A stretch of DNA of 64,000 nucleotides from Tritrichomonas musculus (GCA_039105265.1 JAPFFF010000066.1:496001-560000); one strand, 5' to 3'. Shown: positions 10,863 to 20,986, counted from the stretch's first letter. The notes: a model not told the origin generated them from the letters alone. A program made the numbers and translations.

Positions 10863-10992
10863 TCGATAATAGATGTTTCTTTTGCCTCGGATTTTTTTCG
10901 GCTGTATAAAATCTTCATTATTTGATTTTCTTGATAACGAAGATCATTTAACAACGGTTTAGAAATCTCAATTTTTCCTTTGTTTATTGCTT
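10863..10992 (-). pseudogene. Ankyrin-like relic
   Basis: Minus-strand reading AINKGKIEISKPLLNDLRYQ resembles the middle of an ankyrin repeat (A-I-x-K-G-x-I-E-I-x-x-x-L-L). It is preceded by a stop and a few residues of possible repeat start (NGILY). The piece overlaps the start of the discoidin-like frame by one base. Short, so only tentative. Confidence 0.35.
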
Positions 10993-11573
10993 AATATAAT
11001 ATTCCATTACCTTTAAAATATATTAAATGGCAAATTATTTCACCTTTGCAATTATCCATTTTTAATAATAACCTTTTTTTTTTTTTTTTTTTTTTTTTGG
11101 TAAAAAAAGGAATATATAAATTAATTTAATTGTTATTTTATTTATTCAAAAAAATTATTTAATTTGTTATCCTTTTTCAAAGATATGATCATTTTATGTA
11201 ATCAATATTTTCAAAAAAAAAAGCTTTGTATAAAACTTGTATTCTTTCTATCATTTCTTGTAGAACAAAGTTGGCACCAAAAGTGAAGCCTATTTATAAA
11301 TATTATAATGATGCTAATTTATTTAATATTCAGATAATTTTAAATCAAACCCAATAAATATTTTAAATTTTTAACCATATAAAATTGAATCCATCCACAT
11401 TGGACTATTGAAAAAATTGAATTTTGTTTTCAAATTATTTTAATAGGAATTATAAAAACTTAGTCGTATCGTACCATTGAAATTATCTATATATATATAT
11501 ATGCATATACTATTTTAAAAAACTATTACATATTATTTTTAAATATCTAATGAAATCATATTATTTATAAAAA
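10993..11573. other. AT-rich intergenic stretch with poly(T)
   Basis: Contains a run of 25 T at 11074-11098. Nothing else recognised. Confidence 0.5.
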
Positions 11574-11619
11574 TTGAATTCAAAAATAAAATTGATAACT
11601 TTACACAAAAATTGTGAGT

Positions 11620-11635
11620 TCATTTTTCATCATTT
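11620..11635 (+). promoter_or_regulatory. Initiator-like motifs upstream of the Myb gene
   Basis: TCATTT occurs at 11620 and again at 11630, about 20-35 bp before the ATG at 11655. This fits the trichomonad initiator consensus TCA(C/T)(A/T), which sits close to start codons in short-leader genes. Confidence 0.4.
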
Positions 11636-11654
11636 TTATTTGCACATAATTAAA

Positions 11655-12182
11655 ATGGAAAACCATGAAACCAAAATCTCCAGCAGAGTTAGAGTTCCTT
11701 TTACCAAAAAAGAAGATACTTTATTAGTTAAATTGGTTAAGCAGTATGGAGAATCAAATTGGCAAAAAGTTTCATCATTTATGAACAATCGAACAGTGAG
11801 ACAATGCAGAGAAAGATGGCAAAATTCACTCTCACCTGCAATCATGAAAAAAGATTGGACAAACACAGAAGACCAACTTCTTATACAAAAATATAATATA
11901 TATGGACCTCATTGGAAATTATTAGAATCATTTTTTATTGGAAGAACATCATATTCTCTACGAAATAGATTCCACAGTATAAAAAAAAAGTTATCTCAAA
12001 AATTTAATTATCCAAATAATCCCATTAAAAATGATGATATTCATTATGATTATGATTCATGCAATATCGAAAGTTTTTATGATGGAAGTTTAGTAATTGA
12101 AAATAATTTGAATGATGATTATTTTGATTTAGGATATGATTTACATAATCAAAATGAATATGATTTTGAAGTATTTCATTAA
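11655..12182 (+). CDS. R2R3-type Myb DNA-binding protein
   Basis: 175 residues from the first ATG (an upstream in-frame TTG at 11574 is not a likely start). Two Myb repeats: R2 about 14-61 (FTKKEDTLLVKLVKQYG, W36, then RTVRQCRERWQNSL) and R3 about 66-112 (DWTNTEDQLLIQKYNIYG, W87, RTSYSLRNRF). The key aromatic residues are F16, W36, W55 and W68, W87, F106, so the first Trp of R2 is replaced by Phe, a common variation. The C-terminus is an acidic, Asn/Tyr-rich tail, possibly an activation region. In parabasalids such small Mybs are sequence-specific nuclear transcription factors; targets here are unknown. Confidence 0.85.
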   Translation: MENHETKISSRVRVPFTKKEDTLLVKLVKQYGESNWQKVSSFMNNRTVRQCRERWQNSLSPAIMKKDWTNTEDQLLIQKYNIYGPHWKLLESFFIGRTSYSLRNRFHSIKKKLSQKFNYPNNPIKNDDIHYDYDSCNIESFYDGSLVIENNLNDDYFDLGYDLHNQNEYDFEVFH

Positions 12183-12218
12183 TTTCATATAGTTATGATA
12201 ACTATATACATAAATTAA

Positions 12219-12221
<3 letters not shown>

Positions 12222-12261
<40 letters not shown>
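12222..12261. repeat. Poly(T) tract, about 40 T
   Basis: Uninterrupted T run 40 bp after the Myb stop codon. Confidence 0.95.
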
Positions 12262-12323
12262 CTTATAAAACTATTACAATAATTAATTTGCCATTTTTAT
12301 TAATTTTTTAATTTATTTTCATT

Positions 12324-12566
12324 TTGGGTTATTCACACAGATTTTCTCCTCATTGTAAACTTTACCAAAAAGATTTAGTATACAAAGAACTCAAAAAAAA
12401 AAAAAAATGTGATGATATCATCACTCAAATACAAAACCAAAATCGTACTATAAATATTCAATTTTTGACTAGAATTTTTAAAATTTTTGAATTTGATGTT
12501 TTTAACGATACGATTTTGCTAAGAAAAGTTATATTATATATAAATGAGTTGGATATTTGTGGTTAA
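12324..12566 (+). CDS. Small unrecognised open frame
   Basis: About 80 codons, Lys- and Ile-rich (SHRFSPHCKLYQKDLVYKEL then helical segments), with no ATG at its start; the first codon is TTG. The composition looks more protein-like than its surroundings and the sequence has a helix-turn-helix feel, so it could be a scrap of a transposase or DNA-binding protein. It ends 33 bp before a transposon-like terminal sequence at 12600. The bases just before it (TTCACACAG) resemble a trichomonad 3' splice end, but I see no donor. Function not known. Confidence 0.3.
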   Translation: MGYSHRFSPHCKLYQKDLVYKELKKKKKCDDIITQIQNQNRTINIQFLTRIFKIFEFDVFNDTILLRKVILYINELDICG

Positions 12567-12599
12567 TAGTTTTGAAGAAAAATGCTGCAATTTTTAAAA

Positions 12600-12633
12600 G
12601 GGACAATCGTTTTTTTCTACGCCACTTTTTGAA
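12600..12633. repeat. Solo terminal inverted repeat
   Basis: GGGACAATCGTTTTTTTCTA followed by CGCCACTTTTTGAAT. It matches both ends of the inverted-repeat element at 49986-50377. No second end was found in the following kilobase, so this looks like one surviving end. Confidence 0.6.
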
Positions 12634-12653
12634 TGGCTTTTCTATCCGTGAAT

Positions 12654-12741
12654 AAGAGTACACACTTAATTGAATGAATATCATATTTGAAATTACTAAC
12701 GATGAAAATAATGATATTCATTCAATTAAGTGTGTACTCTT
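12654..12741. repeat. 88-bp perfect hairpin element
   Basis: Arms of 31 bp at 12654-12684 and 12711-12741 are exact inverted copies (each arm starts AAGAGTACACACTTAATTGA), with a 26-bp loop. Outside the arms both sides carry AATAAG in inverted orientation. Shape fits a miniature inverted-repeat element nested beside the end at 12600. Confidence 0.7.
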
Positions 12742-13982
12742 CTTATTTTGAATGATAAAAAAGTCATATCACATCTATCCAATTTTTCATGTTTTTAATC
12801 CGATTTTACGCATTATATGATATTTATAGAATATATTAATATTTTTTAAATCGATATAGCACGTATACAGATATATTTAATATCGAAAATTGATATGATA
12901 ATCATCATCATATTTTTACAATGATATTTTTGGATATATGTAGTATTTATAAAATGTAAATTCATTATACAATCATATTTATATGTAAACAATGATATAT
13001 TTTAATATAGTAATGAAAATAATAATAATATATCAATGACTGAATTTGAGAAATGCTTCTATTTTTTGAAAATATCTTGATAAAAGAGATTTTAATTAGT
13101 TTAAGGTATTTTTCTAATCTGTTTTGCATATTTTTATGTTAATTAAAACAATAAACGTACGTAAAATGAATTTGGAAATTTGAAAGTGCTGCAAATTTTA
13201 CAGAGATGCACATAAAAAAATGAAACATATTCCTTTGTTTTTAATGCTATATGAAGTACTTATAATGTGTTTTTCTCATAAAAATTCAAAAAAAAAGTAA
13301 AAATAATTATTGATTAAACAAATAATTTTTTATGAAAACTGGTGTATAATCATAATTTCATTACATATAAAATATTCTTGCTTTTTGACTTTGTAATCCT
13401 TATAGATATTTCGGTGGATGAAAAGGTGAACATAAAGAGTATTTGCGTCATAACTTGCTATAGCTTATATATAATGCAGCAATTTTTATATCAATAGAAT
13501 AATTACTAATAGTATATTCTTATCTTTACTATAAAACATGTTTATACATTTTTTAATATATTTATCTGATATCATTAACTATATTGAAGTTAATGTTTTC
13601 AAGTTTCTACTTTGTGAATCTTTTTTAAATCACTTTAAATTAATATAAAATCAAATAATATACAAATTCAAAATGAAAATAAAGTTCTCTATTAAAAACA
13701 TTTTTTCAATCAAGAAAAACGGTTATAAGGTATAATTTAACTATGACGATTAACATTTGAATGTGAAACAGATTTTAATAGAGAGCCTTATCAATATCAT
13801 TTTTCATTCAATTTTGAGCATCTTTATGAAATATTTGAGTGCCTTTTTATGAAAAAGTTTATGATGTCGACCGGTTTTTCTGATGTTTGCTCGTTTATCG
13901 TCTTACTATAAATGTTTTTATTCAACAAATCAGAAAGGCAAAATTTGATCGTTTTAATTTGAATGATATAAAATAATAAATA
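12742..13982. other. Non-coding stretch of 1.2 kb
   Basis: AT-rich, with scattered short palindromic pieces (TATCGATATA-like words near 12850-12890) but no gene, RNA or clear element. Confidence 0.5.
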
Positions 13983-14136
13983 AAGTAAGATTAAAAAGGC
14001 TTGGGACAAACTTTTTCAATACGTAAAGGTCAAAATTACTCATTTTAAAGGTCAATAAGTCCCAAGTAGAATGCAAGATATTCAGAGAAACATTGAAAAC
14101 AATTGAATGTTGTCCTAAGCATTTTGAATCAAACTT
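13983..14136. mobile_element. MITE copy 1, TA-flanked, about 154 bp
   Basis: Terminal inverted repeats AAGTAAGATTAAAAAGGCTT GGGACAA and (reversed) AAGTTTGATTCAAAATGCTT AGGACAA, flanked by TA on both sides, as in mariner-type insertions. The whole unit is repeated at 18001-18154 with the same length and similar interior (GGTCAA...AGTCCCAAG and GAGAAACATTGAAAA). No coding capacity. A short GAGAC/GTCTC hairpin follows at about 14162-14215. Confidence 0.75.
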
Positions 14137-14344
14137 TAAATGAAAAATCTATTCAAAAAAGAATTTGAGACCAATCCTCTCAAATTGAATTGAAATTGAG
14201 TGAGTCTCAAATTATGTAGAAAACCATATATTATTACTCCTATTCCTTCAAAACCCAACTAAAATAAAAATACCTAGAGAAACATAATATATACTTTATT
14301 TACTAAATTTTTTTTTCTAATTGATGAAAAAAAAAATATTAAAT

Positions 14345-15559
14345 TTAATACTTGGCATCCTTATCATCTTCATTGACATAAAAGACTCTGTGATGCAAGA
14401 ATCCATTAAAGTTTGAGTGTGGTGAATAAGTGTAAGCGCTGAATTTTCTCACGAACAACAAGTCACCGATTTCAATTCTTGGCCACTGCATTATATCATA
14501 AACTTCATCCATTGAATCGCAAGTCTGGCCCCAAAGCATTGTATTCACTTTTTCTTTGTCATTTACAGGCTTAGTTTGAGGGTACCAATAAAAATGAGGC
14601 TCGGCATGATCGTACATAATTGCGTTAAAGCAGCCATAAATGCCATCAGGTATGAAGATGCACTGAGCGATTTTTCCGTCATCTTTTGTAACCTCCTTGT
14701 TACATATAACGGGCATGTAAAGGTCCATATATTCACTTCCAATGAATCGACCTGGCTCAGCATTAAAAGTGACGGTTTTGTCAGGGAAATATTTGTCCAT
14801 TGCTGTTGTGATTGATTTTGCGATTTGTTCAAATGAAAAATGAGCTTTTGTAGTTGGTGGGAGGAAGCCGCCTCCAATATCAATGAACGATACATTAAGG
14901 CCAATTTTTTGAGCATATTGTCTTAATTGGGCTGCATATTTAAGTGCTCCATCAAATGTCGTTTCATCATCACAGTAGGATCCAACATGGAAAGCAAAGC
15001 CAATGAAGTTTGCATCAAGCTCTTTTGTTAAATCCATGAGATAATGAGCCTCATCCGGGGTTGCTCCAAATTTATTACTTAATCGAATTCGTGCATTTGA
15101 GAAAGTAGGCTTGACACGGAGAAAAACTTCAGCTTCTGGGTAATAATTCACAATTTTTCGAAGCTCTTCTTCTGTATCGTAAACAAGACGTTTAATCTTT
15201 TTTTCACGAGCAAATTGAAGAGATCTGATGGGTTTTAAGGGATGTGTGAATATAATTTTCTTCGGATCAACACCTAAATTAAGTATTGTCTGAAGTTCAA
15301 CTGATGATGCACAATCGAATCCATATCCTCGTCTTGCAAGAAATTTGAGAAGTTCTGGTTCATCACAACATTTCATTGCATAGAACATATTAACATTTGG
15401 CAGATTGTCTTCCCAAAGTTTGAGTGAATGTCGAACTCGATTGAAATCTGCAAGCCAAAAAGCTTCGTCATTATCAACTTTATCTGCTAAAATTTTTTTA
15501 ACTTCTGGATCTATATCATCAACTCTTGTAATGTTGTCTGGTGGTGCAGTACGCTGCAT
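14345..15559 (-). CDS. Ornithine decarboxylase
   Basis: 404 residues, group IV PLP-dependent decarboxylase (alanine-racemase-like barrel plus beta domain). It converts ornithine to putrescine, the polyamine step prominent in trichomonads. Visible: PLP lysine K63 in FYAMKCCDEP, HVGS near 197-200, glycine loop IDIGGGF, phosphate-binding EPGRF, the IPDGIYGCFN segment, and the catalytic Cys in GQTCDSMDE (C347, D348; most ODCs have CDGLD). Length is close to trichomonad and bacterial-type eukaryotic ODCs and lacks the C-terminal PEST tail that makes vertebrate ODC short-lived. Complete, ATG at 15559, with an initiator-like TCATTT 19 bp before it. Lysine or arginine decarboxylase activity cannot be ruled out but is less likely. 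Cytosolic. Confidence 0.93.
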   Translation of the reverse strand: MQRTAPPDNITRVDDIDPEVKKILADKVDNDEAFWLADFNRVRHSLKLWEDNLPNVNMFYAMKCCDEPELLKFLARRGYGFDCASSVELQTILNLGVDPKKIIFTHPLKPIRSLQFAREKKIKRLVYDTEEELRKIVNYYPEAEVFLRVKPTFSNARIRLSNKFGATPDEAHYLMDLTKELDANFIGFAFHVGSYCDDETTFDGALKYAAQLRQYAQKIGLNVSFIDIGGGFLPPTTKAHFSFEQIAKSITTAMDKYFPDKTVTFNAEPGRFIGSEYMDLYMPVICNKEVTKDDGKIAQCIFIPDGIYGCFNAIMYDHAEPHFYWYPQTKPVNDKEKVNTMLWGQTCDSMDEVYDIMQWPRIEIGDLLFVRKFSAYTYSPHSNFNGFLHHRVFYVNEDDKDAKY

Positions 15560-15572
15560 TATTATTTAAAAA

Positions 15573-15578
15573 AAATGA
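15573..15578 (-). promoter_or_regulatory. Initiator-like motif of the ODC gene
   Basis: TCATTT on the minus strand, with its A about 17 bp before the ATG, fits the parabasalid initiator consensus TCA(C/T)(A/T). Confidence 0.45.
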
Positions 15579-16163
15579 TGAATTGTTTAAATCTTTTAAT
15601 TCAAAAAATTCTGAAATTAACTTTATGTAGATAAAAATTTACATTCTCAAAAAAAGATCTCAACATTGAAAAAGTTGAAATAAAAAAGAAAAAGACGCTA
15701 AGAAAAACTTTTTCATACAGATTGTTAATTTTATCGTTCGTTCTTCAGAAAAAAATAATATATAACATTTCACCAATATCAATATACAGCAATAGAATAA
15801 TTAATTTTATATTTTTAAAATATTTTTATAAATTTTATTTAAAATAGTTAATTTTATATCATAAATAAAACATATAGTTCCATTTTATTTGAGAAACTCA
15901 TGGTTTATTTTTTTCTGAGAATTGAAAAAGAATTTAAATAATGTATTCTTAATTTATCTCGAAATATATTATATATTTCTTATATATTAATACTTAATAG
16001 GAAAATATGTGAATATATATTAGAATTAAAAAATAAATTTTAATTAATACCCACACATTTAATAAAAAATGGAAGATTCTTTTTTTCATTTTCTTGTGAA
16101 GCTGTAAAAATAGAAAAATGAATATTTTGGTAACAATAATATATGGTGGTCTTCTTTGAGGTA

Positions 16164-16191
16164 CAAAACATCTGCTGATTAATCAAACCAA
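16164..16191 (+). repeat. 28-bp dispersed repeat, copy 1
   Basis: CAAAACATCTGCTGATTAAT plus CAAACCAA; identical over 28 bp to 17258-17285. A 15-bp part (ATCAAACCAAGATAC) extends the second copy and recurs at 17775-17789. Nature unknown; may be an element end. Confidence 0.7.
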
Positions 16192-16788
16192 TGTAAAATT
16201 TCAAGATTAAAAAGTTTCATTTTTAAAAAATTCAACGTATAAAAACTTAATTCCCATTGAATATGACAATTATATGCAATATATATTATAATATATTGAA
16301 GTTGTTAAAATATTATTGAAAAAATTTTAGAAATTTATATTTTTTCATTTGATAGCCTTTTGACGGTTTTCTATTCAATTAAAAAAGCATCATTATTTTG
16401 TAATTATAGAATATTTAATTAAAAATATATGTAAATATACATAATATAATTTATATATAATATTATATATGATTTTTATAACTTATCTTTTGTTCTAAAC
16501 CAAAAAAACACTCAAAGGTCAAATAGCTTCACCCCTTCTAAAAATACATTAATTGGCTTGATTGTGAAACAGTTTCAAATAAGGAATTTTGTGTAATAAA
16601 TTGTGACTTTGATTTTTATTTTATGAATTAATGTAAATGAAGATAGTTTTGCTAAATCATATATTTTTATTAACATTTCAAAACCATTTATATCTACAAA
16701 TCAAAGATTAAATTCAAATATAATTTTCAAAATCATATTGAACAATATGAATCTTGTGATTTTTATCCCAGTTATGAATTTGTCCATT

Positions 16789-17147
16789 TTTAAGGTTCTC
16801 CTTCCCTAAAAAAATGTATATTATTCAATATTGAATTAACTCATAGAATATATAATTCAATAGAGCATTTTTCGGAAAAAGTTTTGGTGAAAAATAAAAA
16901 GATTTTGGCCTCAACGATTAAATCTTATTTTATTCAAAATTTTATTGATTTTTTAATTTTTGTGGTTTCTATCTGTAAAAAAACAAAATCGGTAAGATTT
17001 CATAAATATATTTTTATTCAATCTTTTGAAATATATATCTATATAAATTTTATATTTTAATTCATTTTTAAAAACGATATTTATGTATATTTTATTTGTG
17101 AAATCTCATTGAATTTTATCTTATGAATTTGAAAGGAGAACCTTAAA
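16789..17147. mobile_element. Possible small inverted-repeat element
   Basis: TTTAAGGTTCTCCTTCC at 16789-16805 and its inverted copy GAAAGGAGAACCTTAAA at 17131-17147 (16 of 17 match) enclose about 325 bp of AT-rich non-coding DNA. TTAA at both ends could be a target duplication. Single copy in this window, so tentative. Confidence 0.45.
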
Positions 17148-17257
17148 GGAATGAAAAATATGTTTGCAACCAAAGAATGAATGAATTCTCGGAATATCAA
17201 ATTGACTTAAATTTTAATATTCACAAAAGATGTTAGCGTATTTTTCATTGGTTTTAT

Positions 17258-17285
17258 CAAAACATCTGCTGATTAATCAAACCAA
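17258..17285 (+). repeat. 28-bp dispersed repeat, copy 2
   Basis: Exact copy of 16164-16191, preceded by different sequence, in the same orientation. Confidence 0.7.
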
Positions 17286-18000
17286 GATACGATGTTATAA
17301 CTTGAACTAATTTTATGGAAAGTCTCCGCTTAAAATTTTTGTAGAAGATGAGAATGCAAGAAAAAATTTGCTATAATTCATAATTATTGGCCTCAAAGAG
17401 AAATTTTACTTTATCAATTAAATTAATGTGCACAAATTCATTAACATAGTTTATTGAATATTCTTTCTCTGGAAGTCCATCATTAACGAAAATTATAAAT
17501 CCTTGTTTTTTTTTTTTTTTTTGAAAATATCATTTCTGTTGTTTTTCTTTGAATCTTTATTATTGACAAAATTTTTAGTCCTTTCTGCTTTTAAAATAGA
17601 TAAAAACTGATTCAGCATAATATAAAACTAGCACAAAAGTTAAAAGAGAATAATTCATTGAAATAAAAAGATTATTTAATATTTAATTTAATATAATAAT
17701 GATATGAACATGAAATATTTGATCAAAAAAAAAATCCTTTTTCTCCGAAAGATATTTAATAAAACTAATGCAATATCAAACCAAGATACTTATTCGCATA
17801 TTTAAAATATCAAAAATAATTCTATTTATGAGAAAAAGAGTGATTTTTCTTCAAAATAGACGTTAATATCACTTAACTTTTTCAAGTCTATGACATGGAA
17901 AGTTATTAAGTGAGATATAACTTGGCAAATTAGTAATAAAAAAAATTTATAATAATTTAATAATTAAATAATATCATGTATTTTTGTTTTAATGCCTTTA

Positions 18001-18154
18001 AAGTCGAATTCAAAAGGCTTGGGACAAACTTTTTGAAAACGATAAGGTCAAATTTATAAATCTTTTAGGTCAATTTGTCCCAAGCTGAATGATTTTTTTT
18101 CTGAGAAACATTGAAAAAAATTGAATGTTGTCCCAAGCATTTTGAATCCGACTT
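18001..18154. mobile_element. MITE copy 2, TA-flanked, about 154 bp
   Basis: Terminal inverted repeats AAGTCGAATTCAAAAGGCTT GGGACAA and (reversed) AAGTCGGATTCAAAATGCTT GGGACAA, flanked by TA at 17999-18000 and 18155-18156. The better-preserved of two copies (other at 13983-14136); about 24 of 27 terminal bases pair. No coding capacity; a mariner-type transposase acting in trans is the likely mover. Confidence 0.8.
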
Positions 18155-18265
18155 TAGTTGAATAATAACTGAAAAATTGAGTGTCATTAGTTATTATTCA
18201 ATTTTTTTCAAAACATTAATCTCCATATTAAAAAATTGAATAGCATGAAAATTTTTAAAATTGCT

Positions 18266-18271
18266 TCATTA
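18266..18271 (+). promoter_or_regulatory. Initiator-like motif
   Basis: TCATTA with its A 12 bp before the ATG at 18280, matching TCA(C/T)(A/T). Confidence 0.45.
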
Positions 18272-18279
18272 TAATAATA

Positions 18280-18873
18280 ATGAATTTAAATCTTGATGAA
18301 TTTAAGAATTATATTACTCAGGGTAAAAAAAAACTAATCTTAGTAGCCTTTCTATGTCTAAATTATGTAGGTCAGCAAAATGATTATGCTCTTAATATCG
18401 GATGTTTTTGGAATTCAAATGGATCTTTCATAATGAACACCAAAATATTTGCATTTTTCATCCACAGAAAAGAAAATTCAATAAATAAGAATTTCCAATT
18501 TAATGGGTTCCAGAATAAAAAATTAACAGCAAAAATGATTCAAGAAATCTCAAATAAATTCAATTTTAGTAATAGCATCAATTATAAAAATTGGATACTA
18601 AGATATTGTGATGGATTCAATAAAGATACAGATATAATGATTATAAAAAACTGGATGAAATGCAAATATAAAATGAAATCAAATATGAAAAAAGTTTTAA
18701 TGCCAAGTATCTGTGCCGATAATAAGGAAAATGAAAAGAATCAATCATTAGAGCCATCAAATAATGAAGAAAGTCAAACCCTCCATTTTCAATATGAAAC
18801 CGACACTGATGAAAACGATGATTTCATTTTGGATCAATTGGATACATTAAATTTTGATTATCATTCTTTCTAG
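18280..18873 (+). CDS. IBD-like (initiator-binding domain type) protein, tentative
   Basis: 197 residues. Residues about 10-125 have the layout I associate with the parabasalid IBD fold of IBP39: a helical start, then GCFWNSNGSFIMNTKIF, KENSINKNFQFNGFQ (compare the family's NTLNVNLRDLGF) and a closing aromatic-basic piece (NWILRYCDGFNKD). The rest is a Lys/Met stretch and a long acidic, Asn/Ser-rich tail ending FDYHSF. IBP39-type proteins bind the TCA(C/T)(A/T) initiator and recruit RNA polymerase II through the C-terminal tail. Assignment rests on recalled motif shape only; if wrong, this is an unknown nuclear-looking protein. ATG at 18280 with an initiator motif close upstream. Confidence 0.45.
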   Translation: MNLNLDEFKNYITQGKKKLILVAFLCLNYVGQQNDYALNIGCFWNSNGSFIMNTKIFAFFIHRKENSINKNFQFNGFQNKKLTAKMIQEISNKFNFSNSINYKNWILRYCDGFNKDTDIMIIKNWMKCKYKMKSNMKKVLMPSICADNKENEKNQSLEPSNNEESQTLHFQYETDTDENDDFILDQLDTLNFDYHSF

Positions 18874-19873
18874 CTAATCATGAAGGTCATGATAAAATTT
18901 ATGAAACCTTCGTTGATTTAAAGCTCAGTATTGAAAAAAAATGCAAACTTTTTATTTCATTTTTAATAAAAAAGTAATTTATAAAAAACTTTTCATAAAA
19001 AGAAGGGCCAAATATCAACAGAAATTTTGTCCTTTTTAATCATATTTTCTTTTTTAAACAAGACTTGTTTGCATAATGAAGAATGATGAAATTACAGCCA
19101 AAAGTCCGGGAATTGAAGAAAATTCCATGAATAATGTAAAGCTAATCAAAAAGTTGATACATAGCTACCTTTGAGAAAATGATAATGGCATCGTCTCTCT
19201 TATTTTTATGTCTCTATTTTTGTATTGGTTCTTTTGTATCTGCAAATAAATGAATGATTAATGTAATATATGTTAATATAAATATTATTAAAAAAAATCA
19301 TCATTGGTTATGTTTGGAATTATAGAACCAAAGCTCCTAATCATGTTTAATATTATTGGTGAGACTCCACTAAACAGCTAGCAATAAAATTTTGTTGTTT
19401 AATTGGGTCATCATCTGAGCAAAGTGTTGGTAAAAGTCCTTGTATTTAATTGTAATCTGATGTAATAAAAATGATTTCAATCATATGAATGAAATTACTG
19501 TTATGATTAATACAAATATTTGTATTTTAAAAAAAATTAATAATCATTCAATAGAGAAAGATTATTCAAACGTATTATATTACTTATTTGCGCAATTATC
19601 CAAGTATAAAAAGTGGCCCAATATCACAGTATAAAAATTTCACGATTTCTGTATTTAAAAGAAGGTAAACATCATTAAAATTCATTTCCTCTCCGCGTTT
19701 ATCAGCAATGTTTAGCTGATATCAAAATTATTTCCTATTTATTTGGAAGTTTGGTGGGCAAAATTGGGGTTAAATTAACGTTAATAAAATTTCATCTTAG
19801 AAAATTCTAAAAGATACGTTATTATATCAACTTTTTAAATATATAGAATTATCGATTTTTATTCTTTATACTG
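18874..19873. other. Non-coding stretch of 1 kb
   Basis: No supported gene. A minus-strand piece near 19380-19450 (LLPTLCSDDDPIKQQNFI) reads rather protein-like for about 27 codons but has no continuation; it may be a relic. A 33-codon ATG frame at 19076-19174 is too short to support. Confidence 0.45.
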
Positions 19874-20986
19874 ATGATCCTTTTGTTTTCATTCATTTAT
19901 GGATCTAGAAGTGTCCTATCTGACAGATTAAAAACAGCTCACTTTGTTTCTCAGCCGCATCTTACCACCTTCTTTTTTGATGATATTAAAAATCAAGTTA
20001 AAATATTAAGTCGCCATAAAACCTACTTTTTTATAAGTACGCCAACGCCTGAGCGTCTCTCGTATTATACTGATTTTGCTATAAATGATAAAAGTAAAGT
20101 TAGATTCAATAAAGAAGAAAAGATCCTAAATGAAAATGAATTTTTTAAAATTAATGACTCAGGCTCTTCAAAAACTATTTTCAAACTTAACTCAAAAACG
20201 ATGACTGGTAATCAAAAAAAATCTGGAAAGACTTCTTCAGTTTCATTTTTGTCGTTTGAAAATGAAGACGAATGTCAAAATGGAATTGAATTTATTTCAT
20301 CTAAAGCAGACTTAGAAAAAGCAAAAAGAATGCCAAATAAATGCTTTTATCTTCCACCAACGGATTGTAAACCAGCTATCTTATTTACCTATGATCATAC
20401 ATATAAATCTTCTTTAATGAAAAGGAGTCAGGCAATGAATTTTGCGCAAATGCGTATTAATAAAAATCGCATATCAAGGAAAATGGTAAATGAAGAAAAC
20501 AAAGTTGACTTAAAATCATTATACAAATCAAAATCTAAATCTAAAACATTCAATAATAAGGGCACAGAGACCATTATAGGTTTTTTACAGTCAAAGACAT
20601 ATTTAGATTCTCAAAATACGATCAAAAATACATATAAAAATAGTCAACCCATCAGCTATTCTACTAAAATATTAGCTACTATTGGCACTTTCTTTGTACT
20701 TCTCTGTATGATTACATTCCTTGTTTCTCTTTGTACAGGAAAGCAAAGTGTTGAACCATCCGATTCTCTCGATCCTTATCAAAATAATACTCCAACTGGT
20801 CAAAATGCACAATATCCATTAAATGCTGTTCAAAGTGATCTCAGCTGTCTCAGAAATGGAGTTTATATGGATCCAAATGCTTATTATCCTAATGTTGTTC
20901 CTTATCAAGGCGCAAAGCCATTTGACAGGCAAATGAAAGATAATATCGCAGATGGTATCAAAAATGTTGATTTTCGTCCATACTAA
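19874..20986 (+). CDS. Single-pass type I membrane protein, unknown
   Basis: 370 residues. A short hydrophobic start (MILLFSFIYGSRS) fits a signal peptide. A Lys/Ser/Thr-rich outer part of about 250 residues follows, then one clear membrane segment at about 266-289 (ILATIGTFFVLLCMITFLVS). The 81-residue cytoplasmic tail is Pro/Asn/Tyr-rich (DPYQNNTPTG, DPNAYYPNVVPYQGAKPF) and ends DFRPY. The tyrosine-containing motifs could be sorting or adaptor-binding signals. No domain recognised. Upstream 60 bp are AT-rich with no clear initiator. Likely at the plasma or an endosomal membrane. Confidence 0.7.
   Translation: MILLFSFIYGSRSVLSDRLKTAHFVSQPHLTTFFFDDIKNQVKILSRHKTYFFISTPTPERLSYYTDFAINDKSKVRFNKEEKILNENEFFKINDSGSSKTIFKLNSKTMTGNQKKSGKTSSVSFLSFENEDECQNGIEFISSKADLEKAKRMPNKCFYLPPTDCKPAILFTYDHTYKSSLMKRSQAMNFAQMRINKNRISRKMVNEENKVDLKSLYKSKSKSKTFNNKGTETIIGFLQSKTYLDSQNTIKNTYKNSQPISYSTKILATIGTFFVLLCMITFLVSLCTGKQSVEPSDSLDPYQNNTPTGQNAQYPLNAVQSDLSCLRNGVYMDPNAYYPNVVPYQGAKPFDRQMKDNIADGIKNVDFRPY

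Larger units (their letters stand above)
15579..18000. other. Non-coding region of 2.4 kb rich in small repeats
   Basis: No open frame worth calling. It holds a possible 360-bp inverted-repeat element (16789-17147), two identical 28-bp words (16164, 17258) with a partial third (17775-17789), and short poly(T) runs. It separates the divergently arranged ODC gene and IBD-like gene. Confidence 0.6.

Noticed and set aside
12327-12338. Possible 3' splice end TTATTCACACAG
   Set aside because: No matching donor or branch motif upstream, and the downstream frame is not a recognised exon.
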